Source: JACVRW01 sp963739095
Lineage (GTDB): Bacteria; Actinomycetota; Thermoleophilia; Solirubrobacterales; Thermoleophilaceae
Reading direction: 5' to 3'
Assembly: GCA_963739095.1 (NCBI GenBank)
Contig: CAVTZF010000013.1
Coordinates: 1-64,000, forward strand
Length of the DNA stretch: 64,000 nucleotides
Shown here: one piece after another, positions 52,062 to 60,795 of the stretch
Numbering within the stretch: the first letter of the stretch is position 1
How the letters are laid out: the number at the start of each line of letters is the position of its first letter
Position numbers and translations under genes: made by a program
Notes under the pieces: model-generated
The model's database searches: none
What the model was told of the DNA's origin: nothing
The model's input: only the letters and a program-made list of their open reading frames with translations

Positions 52062-53915
52062 ATGTGTCGGGTAAAGGCGCGCTCCGCGAACGCGAGGGTC
52101 ACGCTCGCGACGACGCTGACGCTCTGCTTGGTTGCGTGCCCTCCTGCGTTCGCTCAGCTCAACTTCACTTCGACGGACGTCTCGATCTTCGGCAGCACCC
52201 CCAAGGCGGTGCTGGCGAGCGACTTCAACGGCGACTCGCACCTCGACCTGGCCACAGCCAACAACGGCACGTTGTTTGACGACGGCGGGGTCGACGTGCT
52301 GATCGGCGCCGGGAACGGCAGCTTCACCGACGTGGACGAGTACCCCGCCGACGACGGTCCTACCTCGCTCGCCGCCGCGGACTTCAACGCCGACACGCAC
52401 ACCGACCTGGCGGTCGCGAACGGCAGCTCGGCCGACGTCTCGGTGCTGCTCGGCGCGGGCGATGGCACGTTCGGCGCGCCGACGAACATCACGGCAGGCC
52501 AGTCACCCGCTTGGGTGGTAGCCGGCTTTCTCAACGCCGACTCCCATCCCGACCTGGCGGTGGCGAACAACGGGTCCGACGATGTTTCGATCCTCCTGGG
52601 CAACGGCGATGGGAGCTTCACCGGCCCCACGAGCGTCCAGGCCGGCGACGGCCCCTCCTCCGTGGCGACCGGAGAGTTCAATTCCGACTCCGATCTCGAT
52701 CTGGTCGTCGCCAACGGGGGCGGCACCTCCGTGGACGCGTCCGTCCTGCTCGGCAAAGGCGACGGCACCTTCAGCGGCCCGACCAGCGTCGACGCCGGGC
52801 CCTCGCCCGATTCTGTCGCGGTCGGGGACTTCGACCGCGACACGAACGCCGACCTGGTGTTTGCCGATGAACTCTTCTTCCACGGGGCTGTCTCGATCGT
52901 GCTTGGCGCTGGCGACGGCACCTTCGGCTCCCGGACGGAGTACGAGATTGGCTCGTCCGCCACGTCGCTGGCGGTAGCGGACTTCAACGCCGACTCGGTG
53001 GCCGATGTGGCGGCGACTGACCCCGACGCCGGAGTCAACTCCAACGCCGGCGTCCTGGTGCTGCTCGGAACCGGCCTTGGCACGTTGGTGGGCCCGAACA
53101 ACTTCCAGGCCATCGGTGCGGCCTCGGTGGCGGCCGGCCACTTCAACGCCGACCCGCTCCCGGACATGGCCACCGCCGACAGCACCCGGAACGCCGTCAC
53201 CGTGCTCCTGAACATTCCGGCGCCAGCGAGCACCGCCCCCAAGGTGAGCGTCGCTCCCGGTGGGTCGTGCGGTCCGGGCGGGCGGCAGGGGACGATCAGG
53301 CTCGCGCTCGCCGACGCCGGAAAGCCCGCCGGCCGGCCGCTGCTGAGCGTGGCCTCCTCCAACCACGCCCTCGTCCCGACCCGCAGGATGACGCTGTCCG
53401 GCAGCGGCGCGAGCCGCATGCTCACGTCAAGGGTGGCCCTGGGCCGCCGCGGCTCGGCGGTCGTGACCCTGAGGGCCAGCGAGGGTCGGGCCAGCCGCTC
53501 GCTGCCCGTAACGGTGCGGGTCGGCGGTAACGGTGCCGACCGGGTGGTCGGGGGCCCGCGAGCCGACGTGGTGTTCGGCAAGAACGGCGGCGACCGGCTC
53601 GCCGGGCGGGGCGGCAACGACCTGCTCTGCGGCGGCGGCGGTGCGGGCTCGGCGCGCGCCGCCGGCGCCAAGGGGGAGAGGCACGGCGGCGCCGACACGC
53701 TCCGCGGCGGCCGCGGGCACGACACGCTCTACGGCGGCCGCGGCAGGGACCGGCTATACGGCGGCCGCGGCCGCGATCGGCTGGTCGCCGGCGCGGGGGA
53801 CGATCGAGTCAGCGCACGCGGCGGGGGGCGGGATCACATCATCTGCGGCCGTGGACGTGACAAGGTCCTGGCCGACGAGCGCGACCACGTCCGCGGCTGT
53901 GAGCTGGGCCGCTGA
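52062..53915 (+). CDS. secreted FG-GAP/VCBS repeat protein with RTX-like C-terminus
   Basis: A 617-residue exported protein: signal peptide (LATTLTLCLVACPPAFAQ), then about seven FG-GAP/VCBS repeats of the form ASDFNGDSHLDLATANNG and SVLLGAGDGTFGAP, forming a beta-propeller with Ca-binding DxNxDxxxD loops (about residues 40-390). An Ig-like linker follows. The C-terminus is an RTX-like region rich in Gly, Asp and Arg (GGRGHDTLYGGRGRDRLYGG) that ends with a Cys-bearing tail, IICGRGRDKVLADERDHVRG then CELGR. The same tail type ends the convergent neighbour. Probably cell-surface or secreted; ligand unknown. Confidence 0.82.
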   Translation: MCRVKARSANARVTLATTLTLCLVACPPAFAQLNFTSTDVSIFGSTPKAVLASDFNGDSHLDLATANNGTLFDDGGVDVLIGAGNGSFTDVDEYPADDGPTSLAAADFNADTHTDLAVANGSSADVSVLLGAGDGTFGAPTNITAGQSPAWVVAGFLNADSHPDLAVANNGSDDVSILLGNGDGSFTGPTSVQAGDGPSSVATGEFNSDSDLDLVVANGGGTSVDASVLLGKGDGTFSGPTSVDAGPSPDSVAVGDFDRDTNADLVFADELFFHGAVSIVLGAGDGTFGSRTEYEIGSSATSLAVADFNADSVADVAATDPDAGVNSNAGVLVLLGTGLGTLVGPNNFQAIGAASVAAGHFNADPLPDMATADSTRNAVTVLLNIPAPASTAPKVSVAPGGSCGPGGRQGTIRLALADAGKPAGRPLLSVASSNHALVPTRRMTLSGSGASRMLTSRVALGRRGSAVVTLRASEGRASRSLPVTVRVGGNGADRVVGGPRADVVFGKNGGDRLAGRGGNDLLCGGGGAGSARAAGAKGERHGGADTLRGGRGHDTLYGGRGRDRLYGGRGRDRLVAGAGDDRVSARGGGRDHIICGRGRDKVLADERDHVRGCELGR

Positions 53916-53935
53916 TAGCGCGCGGCTGACGCTCC

Positions 53936-55425
53936 CTACCGCCGGATGCGCTCGCAACCGCGCAGGCGGTCGCGCCTGTCGGCCTTGACCCGGTCACGGC
54001 CGGCGCCACATCTCACGGTGTCACGGCGACCATCGCGGACGGCCAGACGGTCGTGTCCCGAGCCGGCAACCAGCATGTCGCTGCCGGATCCGCCCCTCAG
54101 GAAGTCGTGGCCGGCGCCGCCGTCGAGGCGATCGCGTCCCGGCCCGCCGCCCAACCGGTCCCGGCCCAGCCCGCCGTTCAGACGGTCGTTGGCGCGGCGC
54201 GCCAAGCCACGCCGGGCGACGCTCGACGGGGAGCTGCAGCGGTCGCCGACAAGGGTGTCGTTCCCCGCAAGACCCTTGATTACGTCCGACCCGCCAAGGC
54301 CGCAGATGACGTTGTCGCCCGCGGTCCCCATCAGAACGTCGTCGCCGGAGGTGGGCGGGATGGGGGTCACGATCACGTCGTATGCCCCAGGCCCGGCGGG
54401 CACGGTCGGCGGCGCCTTGGGCGCGAGCTCGCCTCCCGCCCGCATGTCGAACTGGAACACCGTCCCGTCCACGCCGCCCGTGACGTAGACCGACTTGCCG
54501 TCGGGGTTCACCGCGACGTCTCCGCCGAAATCCGCGGTCGGCATCGTCGGCGGGGTCTTGGGCGAGAGGCCACCGCCCGCTCCCACGTCGTACTGGGAGA
54601 CCGAGGCTCCGGCCACATTCGCGACGTAGACCGACTTCCCGTCCGGGCTCACCGCCACTCCGCGCGCACCCGCTCCTGCGCTCACCGTGCCCGGGGTCAG
54701 CGGCGAGAGCCGCCCGCCGGCGCCCACCGCGAACTGCGACACCCCGTCGAAGCTCGTGACGTACACCGACTTCGAGTCCGGGCTGACCGCGATGCCACGG
54801 GGCACGACGCCGAGCGGGATGCCTGGCGGCCTCTTCAGGGAGAGGGTCCCGTCGGACCCGACGTCGTATTGGGAGATCGAGCTGTCGCCCACGTTCGTCA
54901 CGTAGACGGACCGTCCGTCCGGACTCGCCGCCAGGGCGGCGGGTTCGGGGCCGGCGGCGACCGTGGGCGGATTCTGCGGGAAGAGGGCCTCGGCAGTTCC
55001 TGCCACGGTGAACTGCGAGACCGTGGACGCGTCACCGTTGGTGACGTACACGGCGAGTTCCCGTCCGCGCTGACGACGATGTCCTGAGGTTGGGAGGCGG
55101 GCACGCTCTGTGTGAACTTCGAAGAGAGTGCGCCGCCGTTCCCCCACGTCGTATTGCGAGATCGTGCCCGCAGCAACGTTCGCCACGTACGACGGAGGAT
55201 GCGTCCGGGGTGACCGCCACTCCCTGAGCTTGGCGTTGCGCGGGCGCGGACGACGGCACGAGAGCTGAACAGGCCGCCACCCGCTCCCACCCCGTACTGG
55301 AACACCGTCGAGGCGGTCCCCGGCGCAAGCGAGTTGCTCGTGACATATACGAACGGCGCCGCGCCGGCCGACGGCGTCACCACGAGGGCGGCGAACAGCG
55401 CGCAAAGCGCGGCGGATCGAGCCAT
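53936..55425 (-). pseudogene. secreted beta-propeller repeat protein, frameshifted N-terminal third
   Basis: From an ATG at 55425 the frame gives a signal peptide (SAALCALFAALVVTPSAGAA) and the first YVTN-type repeat (FVYVTSNSLAPGTASTVFQY). Between about 55240 and 55050 the repeats jump frame four times, by three apparent one-base insertions and one deletion. They then continue intact as six or seven repeats (AVSPDGKSVYVANVAGASVS, QYDVGAGGGLSPKTPPTMP) and an RTX-like tail (GLGGSDVIKGLAGNDTLVGD) ending in TVRCGAGRDRVKADRRDRLR plus GCERIRR. Either the gene is decayed or the base calls in this 200-bp stretch are wrong. An intact C-terminal open frame spans 53936-55435. Confidence 0.8.
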
Positions 55426-55482
55426 CCGCCGACATCCTATTGGCCTACGCAAGCCCATCCACTTGGGGTATCTTGCGCGCGA

Positions 55483-56301
55483 ATGGAGTATTCGCTTGCC
55501 GGGAGGGCCGTACTTGTCGCCGGGCTCGCTGTGGCGACGCTCGCGGTACCAGCCCAGGCCCAGGCCGGCGGAGGACTGCTGGCCGGCTCGCCTCGAATCG
55601 AGACCGTACGGGCACTGATCCCGAGGGAAGGTCGCCATGCGGGGCGGCTCGTCGTGTGGGTGCGCGTAGCCCACGCGAGCGGCACGCGGCGCGCGGTCGC
55701 GAGGGAGCTGCCGGAAACGATCCACAGGGCTCGCGTGACCGCGCGCGTCGGTGAAGCCTCACGGACCGCGACGCAACGGATCGAGCTCGATCGCCGGCGC
55801 GCCCCGGGCGGATATCACTTCCGCTTCCCGAGATCGGCTCTGGCGGCGCAAGCCGGCAGGCGCGTTCCGGTGTCGGTGCGCGTGCAGCAAACCATCGACG
55901 TGGATTCGGACGGTGACAGCGACGATCGTGCCCTCACCTCGGCCATGCGGAACGTGCCGCTGGCGCGCCCGGCGCTGTCGATCGAGCCGAGCGACGGCGA
56001 TTACGAGAACGGTGCCAATGACAGCCTGCAGGTGAGCGGTGGATACGTCACCAGCTTCTTCTTCATGTCGGGGATCAACTCCCCGTGCGCCGTCGGCCCG
56101 GCAGACGTCGTCCGCGCGCCGATCGACCCGCAGACCGGCCAGTTCAGCTTCGAGAGCACGAACGCTCAGTCGAACCCGCCGGTCAACACCACGGCGAAAG
56201 GCACCTTCACAAACGCCACGTCGTTGACCCTCGATGCGAGCCTCATGGTCGCGAGTTGCACCTACGACGTAAGCCCGACCGAGTTCAGCTTCCTGCTGTG
56301 A
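55483..56301 (+). CDS. secreted protein of unknown function
   Basis: A 272-residue exported protein: signal peptide LVAGLAVATLAVPAQAQA, a beta-rich domain (RLVVWVRVAHASGTRRAVAR, VSVRVQQTIDVDSDGDSDDR with a Ca-binding-like DxDxDGDxDD), and a C-terminal beta-domain (SGGYVTSFFFMSGINSPC, TTAKGTFTNATSLTLDASLM, VASCTYDVSPTEFSFLL) with two Cys. Similar C-terminal domains recur in secreted proteins of this class in my experience. Divergent from the propeller gene with about 57 bp between starts. No enzymatic motif. Confidence 0.72.
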   Translation: MEYSLAGRAVLVAGLAVATLAVPAQAQAGGGLLAGSPRIETVRALIPREGRHAGRLVVWVRVAHASGTRRAVARELPETIHRARVTARVGEASRTATQRIELDRRRAPGGYHFRFPRSALAAQAGRRVPVSVRVQQTIDVDSDGDSDDRALTSAMRNVPLARPALSIEPSDGDYENGANDSLQVSGGYVTSFFFMSGINSPCAVGPADVVRAPIDPQTGQFSFESTNAQSNPPVNTTAKGTFTNATSLTLDASLMVASCTYDVSPTEFSFLL

Positions 56302-56341
56302 GAACCCGGCCGCTCGAGTGGAGGCTGCGGCACCGGACGGA

Positions 56342-57763
56342 TCAGCCGCCGATGCGCAGCTCGGCGATCGCGTTCACGAACGCCTCGAGCTGCTTCGTCG
56401 TCCAGCACTCGAACACCCCGTCGCAGAAGGGCTCGTAGGTGGACATGACCGAGTCGCCGTAGTTCCAGTAGAGGCGTGGCTCGGGGTTGATCCAGAACGT
56501 ATGGCCGGCGCGCTCGGCCACGTGCCCGAACACGGAGGCGTGCGGCTCGCGGCCATTGGTGCGCGCGTCGCCGAGGACGATCACGGTGGAGCGCGGGTCG
56601 AGGTCGTCGACCACACGGTCGAGGAACTCGACCCAGACGCGCCCATAGTCGGTGTAGCCGGACACGTCCGCGACGCCGGCGTCGGTGGCGATCCGGCGCG
56701 AAACGGCCTCGAACGAGCGCTCGCGCTCGAAGACGTTCGTGACCTCAGAGATCCGCTCGACGAACACGAACGAGCGCAGCTTGCGGAACTGGTCGTGGAG
56801 GGCGTGCAGGACGCTGAGGAAGAAGACGCTCGCGCTCGTGACGCTCGTCGACACGTCGCACAGCACGTAGAGCTCGGGGCGGCGCGGGCGCTTCGGCCGG
56901 TACTTCAGCTCGAGCGGGACGCCGCCGGTCTGGAGCGAGGCGCGCATCGTGCGACGCACGTCGACCTGCCACGAACGCCGCCGGCCCCGGTGCTCGCGGC
57001 CGTGTGACGCGAGCCGCTTCTTCAGCTGCGCGACCACGCGGTGTACCTGCGAAAGGTCCTGGGCCGGGTTGGTGGGGAGGGCGCGGTCGAACTCGCGCAG
57101 CGGCTTCGCCGGCGGCAGCGACTGCGTGCGCTCGATCATCTGGCGCTCGAGCTCACGGCGCACGTGCCGCTCGAACTCCTGCAGGTGGTCGCGCGGCACC
57201 GAGTCCGGGTCGGGCAGCTCGGAGCTCGGGTTCTCGCCCTTGAGCCCGAGCGTGCGCCGGATGCGCTGGACGTCGACGCCGATCACGCCGGAGCCCTCGC
57301 CCTGACGGCCGAAGGCGGCGATCGCGAGCCGGGCGAGGTCGCGCATGTCGCCGTCGTTGCCGGCTCGCACCGCCTCGCGTATGCGCTCGCGGAGCGCCTC
57401 GAGGTCGATGTCGTGGCCGCCCGAGAAGCGCTCCTCGCGCAGGCCCTGCTCGATCGCCTCGCGCTCGACTATGCGGAAGAAGAAGCGATCGAAGAGCACG
57501 TCGAGGACGTGGCGGTCCTCCTGCGACTTGGCGAGCGTGGTGGCGAGCGCGCTGTGGAAGTCCGAGCGCGAGGTCCAGCTCACGGCGTCGAGCGCCTGGA
57601 AGGCGTCGAGCAGCTCGCTCGTGCCGACGGCCACGCCCTCGCGGCGCAGCTCGTCCGCGAACTCGAGCAGCCGCGGCGCCATCCCGTCGGGACCGGGCGC
57701 CGCCGGCATCCCGCCGTAGAGCGCCGGGTTCCTACCCGGCCTGGCGGGTCCCGACGACTCCAT
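56342..57763 (-). CDS. VWA-domain protein (CoxE-like)
   Basis: A 473-residue protein with a helical N-terminus (LLEFADELRREGVAVGTSEL) and a C-terminal von Willebrand A domain whose MIDAS is LYVLCDVSTSVTSASVFF (DxSxS), followed by DYGRVWVEFLDRVVDDLDPR and VIVLGDARTNGR. It partners with the MoxR ATPase upstream, overlapping it by 32 bp if the start at 57763 is right; ATGs at 57709 and 57682 are alternatives. MoxR-VWA pairs act as chaperones for metalloenzyme or complex maturation; no CO dehydrogenase genes are present here. Confidence 0.88.
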   Translation of the reverse strand: MESSGPARPGRNPALYGGMPAAPGPDGMAPRLLEFADELRREGVAVGTSELLDAFQALDAVSWTSRSDFHSALATTLAKSQEDRHVLDVLFDRFFFRIVEREAIEQGLREERFSGGHDIDLEALRERIREAVRAGNDGDMRDLARLAIAAFGRQGEGSGVIGVDVQRIRRTLGLKGENPSSELPDPDSVPRDHLQEFERHVRRELERQMIERTQSLPPAKPLREFDRALPTNPAQDLSQVHRVVAQLKKRLASHGREHRGRRRSWQVDVRRTMRASLQTGGVPLELKYRPKRPRRPELYVLCDVSTSVTSASVFFLSVLHALHDQFRKLRSFVFVERISEVTNVFERERSFEAVSRRIATDAGVADVSGYTDYGRVWVEFLDRVVDDLDPRSTVIVLGDARTNGREPHASVFGHVAERAGHTFWINPEPRLYWNYGDSVMSTYEPFCDGVFECWTTKQLEAFVNAIAELRIGG

Positions 57764-58631
57764 CGCCCAGCTTCACCCCGACGCGCTCGGCCACGAGGTC
57801 GAGGTCGGTCCGGTGCTTGACGATGATCGACATCGTCTTCTCGAGCACGCTGCGGTCGATGTCCTCGGCGCCCAGCAGCAACAGCGCGCGCGCCCAGTCG
57901 ATCGACTCCGCGATCGACGGCGGCTTCTTCAGGTCGAGCGTGCGCACCATGTGGACGACCTCGACCAGCTTGCGTGCGATCGCCTGGTCGAGCTCGGGCG
58001 CGTGCAGGTGGACGATCTCGAGCTCACGCTCGACATCCGGGTAGTCGAGCCAGAGGTAGAGGCAGCGGCGCTTCAGCGCCTCGGTCAGCTCACGCGAGTT
58101 GTTCGAGGTCAGCAGCACGAGCGGCTGCGTGCGCGCCTCTACGACGCCCAGCTCGGGGATCGAGATCTGGAACTCGGACAGGACCTCGAGCAGCATCGCC
58201 TCGAATTCCTGGTCGGTCTTGTCGATCTCGTCGATCAGGAGCACGACCGGCTCCTCGGCGGCGATCGCGTTGAGCAGCGGCCTCGCCAGCAGGAACTCCT
58301 CGCTGAAGATGTCGTCCTGGACCCGCTCCCAGCCGGTGTCCGCGGCCTCGGTCTGGATGCGCAGCAGCTGCTTGCGGTAGTTCCACTCGTACAGCGCCTT
58401 GGCCTCGTCGAGGCCCTCGTAGCACTGCAGCCGGATCAGCCTGCGCTCGGTCGCGCGTGAGACGGCCTTGGCGAGCTCGGTCTTGCCGACCCCCGCCGGT
58501 CCCTCGACCAGCACGGGCTTGCCGAGCCGGCCCGCCAGGAAGGAGACGAGCGCTGCCGACTCGTCGGCGAGATAGCCAACCTCGCCGAGGCGCTCGCGCG
58601 CCCGCTCGATCGATTCGAACTCGTCGGCCAT
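57732..58631 (-). CDS. MoxR-family AAA+ ATPase
   Basis: A 299-residue ATPase: Walker A EGPAGVGKTELAKAV (about residue 45), the MoxR-typical IRLQCYEGLDEAKALYEWNY, Walker B VVLLIDEIDKTDQEFEAMLL, sensor 1 VLLTSNNSRELTEALKRRC. The CoxD-like form fits pairing with the downstream CoxE-like VWA protein. It is the first gene of the pair, divergent from a small membrane protein 20 bp away. Confidence 0.93.
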   Translation of the reverse strand: MADEFESIERARERLGEVGYLADESAALVSFLAGRLGKPVLVEGPAGVGKTELAKAVSRATERRLIRLQCYEGLDEAKALYEWNYRKQLLRIQTEAADTGWERVQDDIFSEEFLLARPLLNAIAAEEPVVLLIDEIDKTDQEFEAMLLEVLSEFQISIPELGVVEARTQPLVLLTSNNSRELTEALKRRCLYLWLDYPDVERELEIVHLHAPELDQAIARKLVEVVHMVRTLDLKKPPSIAESIDWARALLLLGAEDIDRSVLEKTMSIIVKHRTDLDLVAERVGVKLGDGVVGTRQAG

Positions 58632-58651
58632 GAGAAGCCAAGGATACTTTC

Positions 58652-58885
58652 GTGCCCTTGCTCGCCGCCCTCGTCGCTCAGATCCCAGACCTGCCTGGCC
58701 TCGGCGACGAGGGACCGGGCGATCTCGAGTCCCTGCTGACCCTCTGCTTCGTGCTGATGGGCCTCGGATTCGGTGTGGGCATCCTCGGCCACATCATCAG
58801 CTCGCGCGTGCTGGTGGCGATGGGAATCGTGCTCGTGATGGCGGGGACGGTTGTCTTTGTGCTGGCGGTGGGGCGGTACGGGTGA
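58652..58885 (+). CDS. small two-helix membrane protein
   Basis: A 77-residue protein with two hydrophobic segments (LLTLCFVLMGLGFGVGILGH and VLVAMGIVLVMAGTVVFVLA) after a short polar segment DLPGLGDEGPGDLES. GTG start, head-to-head with moxR. No family recognised, but the clean open frame, membrane pattern and position support a real gene. The following 58886-59004 holds nothing recognisable. Confidence 0.6.
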   Translation: MPLLAALVAQIPDLPGLGDEGPGDLESLLTLCFVLMGLGFGVGILGHIISSRVLVAMGIVLVMAGTVVFVLAVGRYG

Positions 58886-59004
58886 GGGGCTGCAGCGAGC
58901 CCACGGAACGACGGCTGGGGAGGGGGTGGTCGCAAAGGGTTTCGCCGCCGTGGCAACGCGGTGTCGTCTCGCGACCTCAAAGGGACACAGTGCCGCCCGG
59001 CCGG

Positions 59005-59943
59005 CTAGCCGCCCATCGACTCCGCGAACCCCGTCCTCCAGCTCGGGTGCGCCGGCTCCCAGCCCAGCTCGCGCTTGGCCTTCTCGTTCGAGGCACCGCG
59101 GAGCGATAGCGCGAACACCGCCACCGGCCTGCCCGCCACCAGCCGGGCCAGCCAGACCGGCACTCGCCGCGGTGGCTTCGCGCCCGCGGCGGCGGCGTAG
59201 ACCGGCACCCAGTCGCGCATGGCCGCGGGCTCGTCGTCGGTGATGTTGTAGACCCCGGGCGCGCCGCGCGTGACCGCCGCGACGGTCGCGTCGGCCGCGT
59301 CGTCGACGTGGACGAAGGACGTCACGCCGGTGCCCTCCCCGACGATCGGCAGCCGCCGCTTCCGCACCTCGGTCGCGTAGGCGCCGTCGTCCGCGTAGTG
59401 CGTCCCTGGGCCGTAGAAGAAGCCGTAGCGCAGTACGAGGCCCTCGAGGTCCTCTGCGCTCGTCACCGTGCGCTCCATCTGCTTGAGGATTCGCATGGAC
59501 TCGCCGAACGGGGCGGGCGCGTCCTTCATGGTGGCGTCCTCCTCGGTCTTGACGAGCCCGCCGGTCGGCTCGTAGAGGAACGCGACGCTCTGGGTGATGA
59601 AGCGCCGTGCCCCCGCGGCCCGCGCCGCCTCCATCAGGTTGCGCGTGCCCTCGCCGCGCACCCGGTTGGTGGCGCTGTAGAGCTGCTTGTCGCGGAAGCT
59701 CATCCGTTCGGGCAGCGCGGTCAGCTCGTGGAGGACCACCTCCGCGCCCGCTTCGGTGACCGCGGCGCGCAGCGTCTCCCGGTCGAACACGTCCACGACG
59801 GCCGCTCGCGCGCCGGCCGCCCGGATCAGCTCGGCGCGCTCCTCGGAGCGCGTCATGCCGGTGACCTCGTGACCGGCGGCCAGGAGGCGCGGCACGAGCG
59901 GCCGTCCGATCGCCCCGCTGGCGCCCGCGAGGAAGACCCTCAT
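59005..59943 (-). CDS. NAD-dependent epimerase/dehydratase-like (extended SDR), catalytic pair altered
   Basis: A 312-residue Rossmann protein: VFLAGASGAIGRPLVPRLLA (NAD(P) binding), LRYGFFYGPGTHYADDGAY, SFVHVDDAADATVAAV, GVYNITDDEP. Where extended SDRs carry YxxxK, this has PAPFGESMRILKQME, with Phe and Met in place of Tyr and Lys. It may therefore bind nucleotide without classical SDR catalysis, as in some atypical SDRs. Coupled (ATGA) to the small membrane protein upstream. Confidence 0.88.
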   Translation of the reverse strand: MRVFLAGASGAIGRPLVPRLLAAGHEVTGMTRSEERAELIRAAGARAAVVDVFDRETLRAAVTEAGAEVVLHELTALPERMSFRDKQLYSATNRVRGEGTRNLMEAARAAGARRFITQSVAFLYEPTGGLVKTEEDATMKDAPAPFGESMRILKQMERTVTSAEDLEGLVLRYGFFYGPGTHYADDGAYATEVRKRRLPIVGEGTGVTSFVHVDDAADATVAAVTRGAPGVYNITDDEPAAMRDWVPVYAAAAGAKPPRRVPVWLARLVAGRPVAVFALSLRGASNEKAKRELGWEPAHPSWRTGFAESMGG

Positions 59944-60338
59944 CTCGTCTCCGCGCGGCGCTCCGCCTGCAGCATCCAGGCGAGCAGGGCGGTGGCCAGC
60001 ACGAGCGATACGAGGTTGGCCGGGCCGAGCCAGGACGGGTGGGCCTCGCCGACGTCCAGCAGGTGGTTGAACGAGTGCAGTGCGTACTGAGCAAAGGCGA
60101 GCACCAGCACCGGCAGGCGCCAGGAGACGCGGTTCACCGATGCGAGCGCGACGCCCCCGAGGGCCAGGTACCAGGTCGCGAGGTCGCCCATGTAGTGGTC
60201 GTTGCGCACGCCGTACGGGCCGATCTCGTCGAAGAAGAACCCGGGCGCGATCCAGAGCAGCAGGCCGAGGATGATCTGGACGACGGCAAAGACGACAAGC
60301 AGCGCCTTCACGGCGCGTTCAGGCGGGGACTGGCGCAT
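59940..60338 (-). CDS. small membrane protein (DoxX/DUF4345-like)
   Basis: About 132 residues with four helices (ALLVVFAVVQIILGLLLWIA, DLATWYLALGGVALASVNRV, LPVLVLAFAQYALHSFNHLL, LVSLVLATALLAWML). The pattern WIAPGFFFDEIGPYGVRNDH resembles DoxX/DUF4345-type proteins. The ATG at 60338 is preferred because the longer start at 60389 would run into the divergent MOSC gene. ATGA overlap with the SDR gene. Confidence 0.75.
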   Translation of the reverse strand: MRQSPPERAVKALLVVFAVVQIILGLLLWIAPGFFFDEIGPYGVRNDHYMGDLATWYLALGGVALASVNRVSWRLPVLVLAFAQYALHSFNHLLDVGEAHPSWLGPANLVSLVLATALLAWMLQAERRAETR

Positions 60339-60360
60339 CGCCGCAATGTACCCTGGGGCG

Positions 60361-60795
60361 ATGCCAGGCTCGGTCGAGAGCATCGCCATCGCGCCGCAGG
60401 AGAGCGCGTTGCCGAATGCCGTCGGCGAGATCGAGGTGACGGGGCGCGGGCTCGTCGGGGATCGCTACCACGACGCCGGCGACATCACCCTCATCGAGGC
60501 CGAAGCGCTCGAGGGCTTCCTTGCGGATACCGGCATCGAGCTCACCCATGAGGCGTCGCGCCGCCAGGTACTCACGCGCGGCATCGACCTCAACGCCCTC
60601 GTCGGCCGGCGCTTCACGGTCGGCACGGTCGAGTGCGAGGGGATAGAGCTCTGCGAGCCCTGCAATCACCTTCAGTCGCTCACGAAGCCGGGCGTGCTGC
60701 GCGGGATGGTCCACCGCGCCGGTCTGCGTGCGGACATCATCGGACCCGGCCACATCGTGGTCGGCGACCCAGTCACTCCGGGAGGGAACCAGTGA
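60361..60795 (+). CDS. MOSC-domain protein
   Basis: A 144-residue beta-barrel MOSC protein: VESIAIAPQESALPNAVGEI, GRGLVGDRYHDAGDITLIEA, RRQVLTRGIDLNALVGRRFT, and ELCEPCNHLQSL with the Cys thought to carry sulfur or molybdenum in the superfamily. Stand-alone MOSC proteins are mostly uncharacterised; YiiM-like detoxification is one known role. GTGA-coupled to citrate synthase, which is an unexpected partner. Confidence 0.9.
   Translation: MPGSVESIAIAPQESALPNAVGEIEVTGRGLVGDRYHDAGDITLIEAEALEGFLADTGIELTHEASRRQVLTRGIDLNALVGRRFTVGTVECEGIELCEPCNHLQSLTKPGVLRGMVHRAGLRADIIGPGHIVVGDPVTPGGNQ

Noticed and set aside
53700..53800. Tandem ggcggccgcgg-type repeats as a CRISPR or DNA repeat element
   Set aside because: They encode the RTX-like GGRGRDRLY repeats of a secreted protein and have no spacers.
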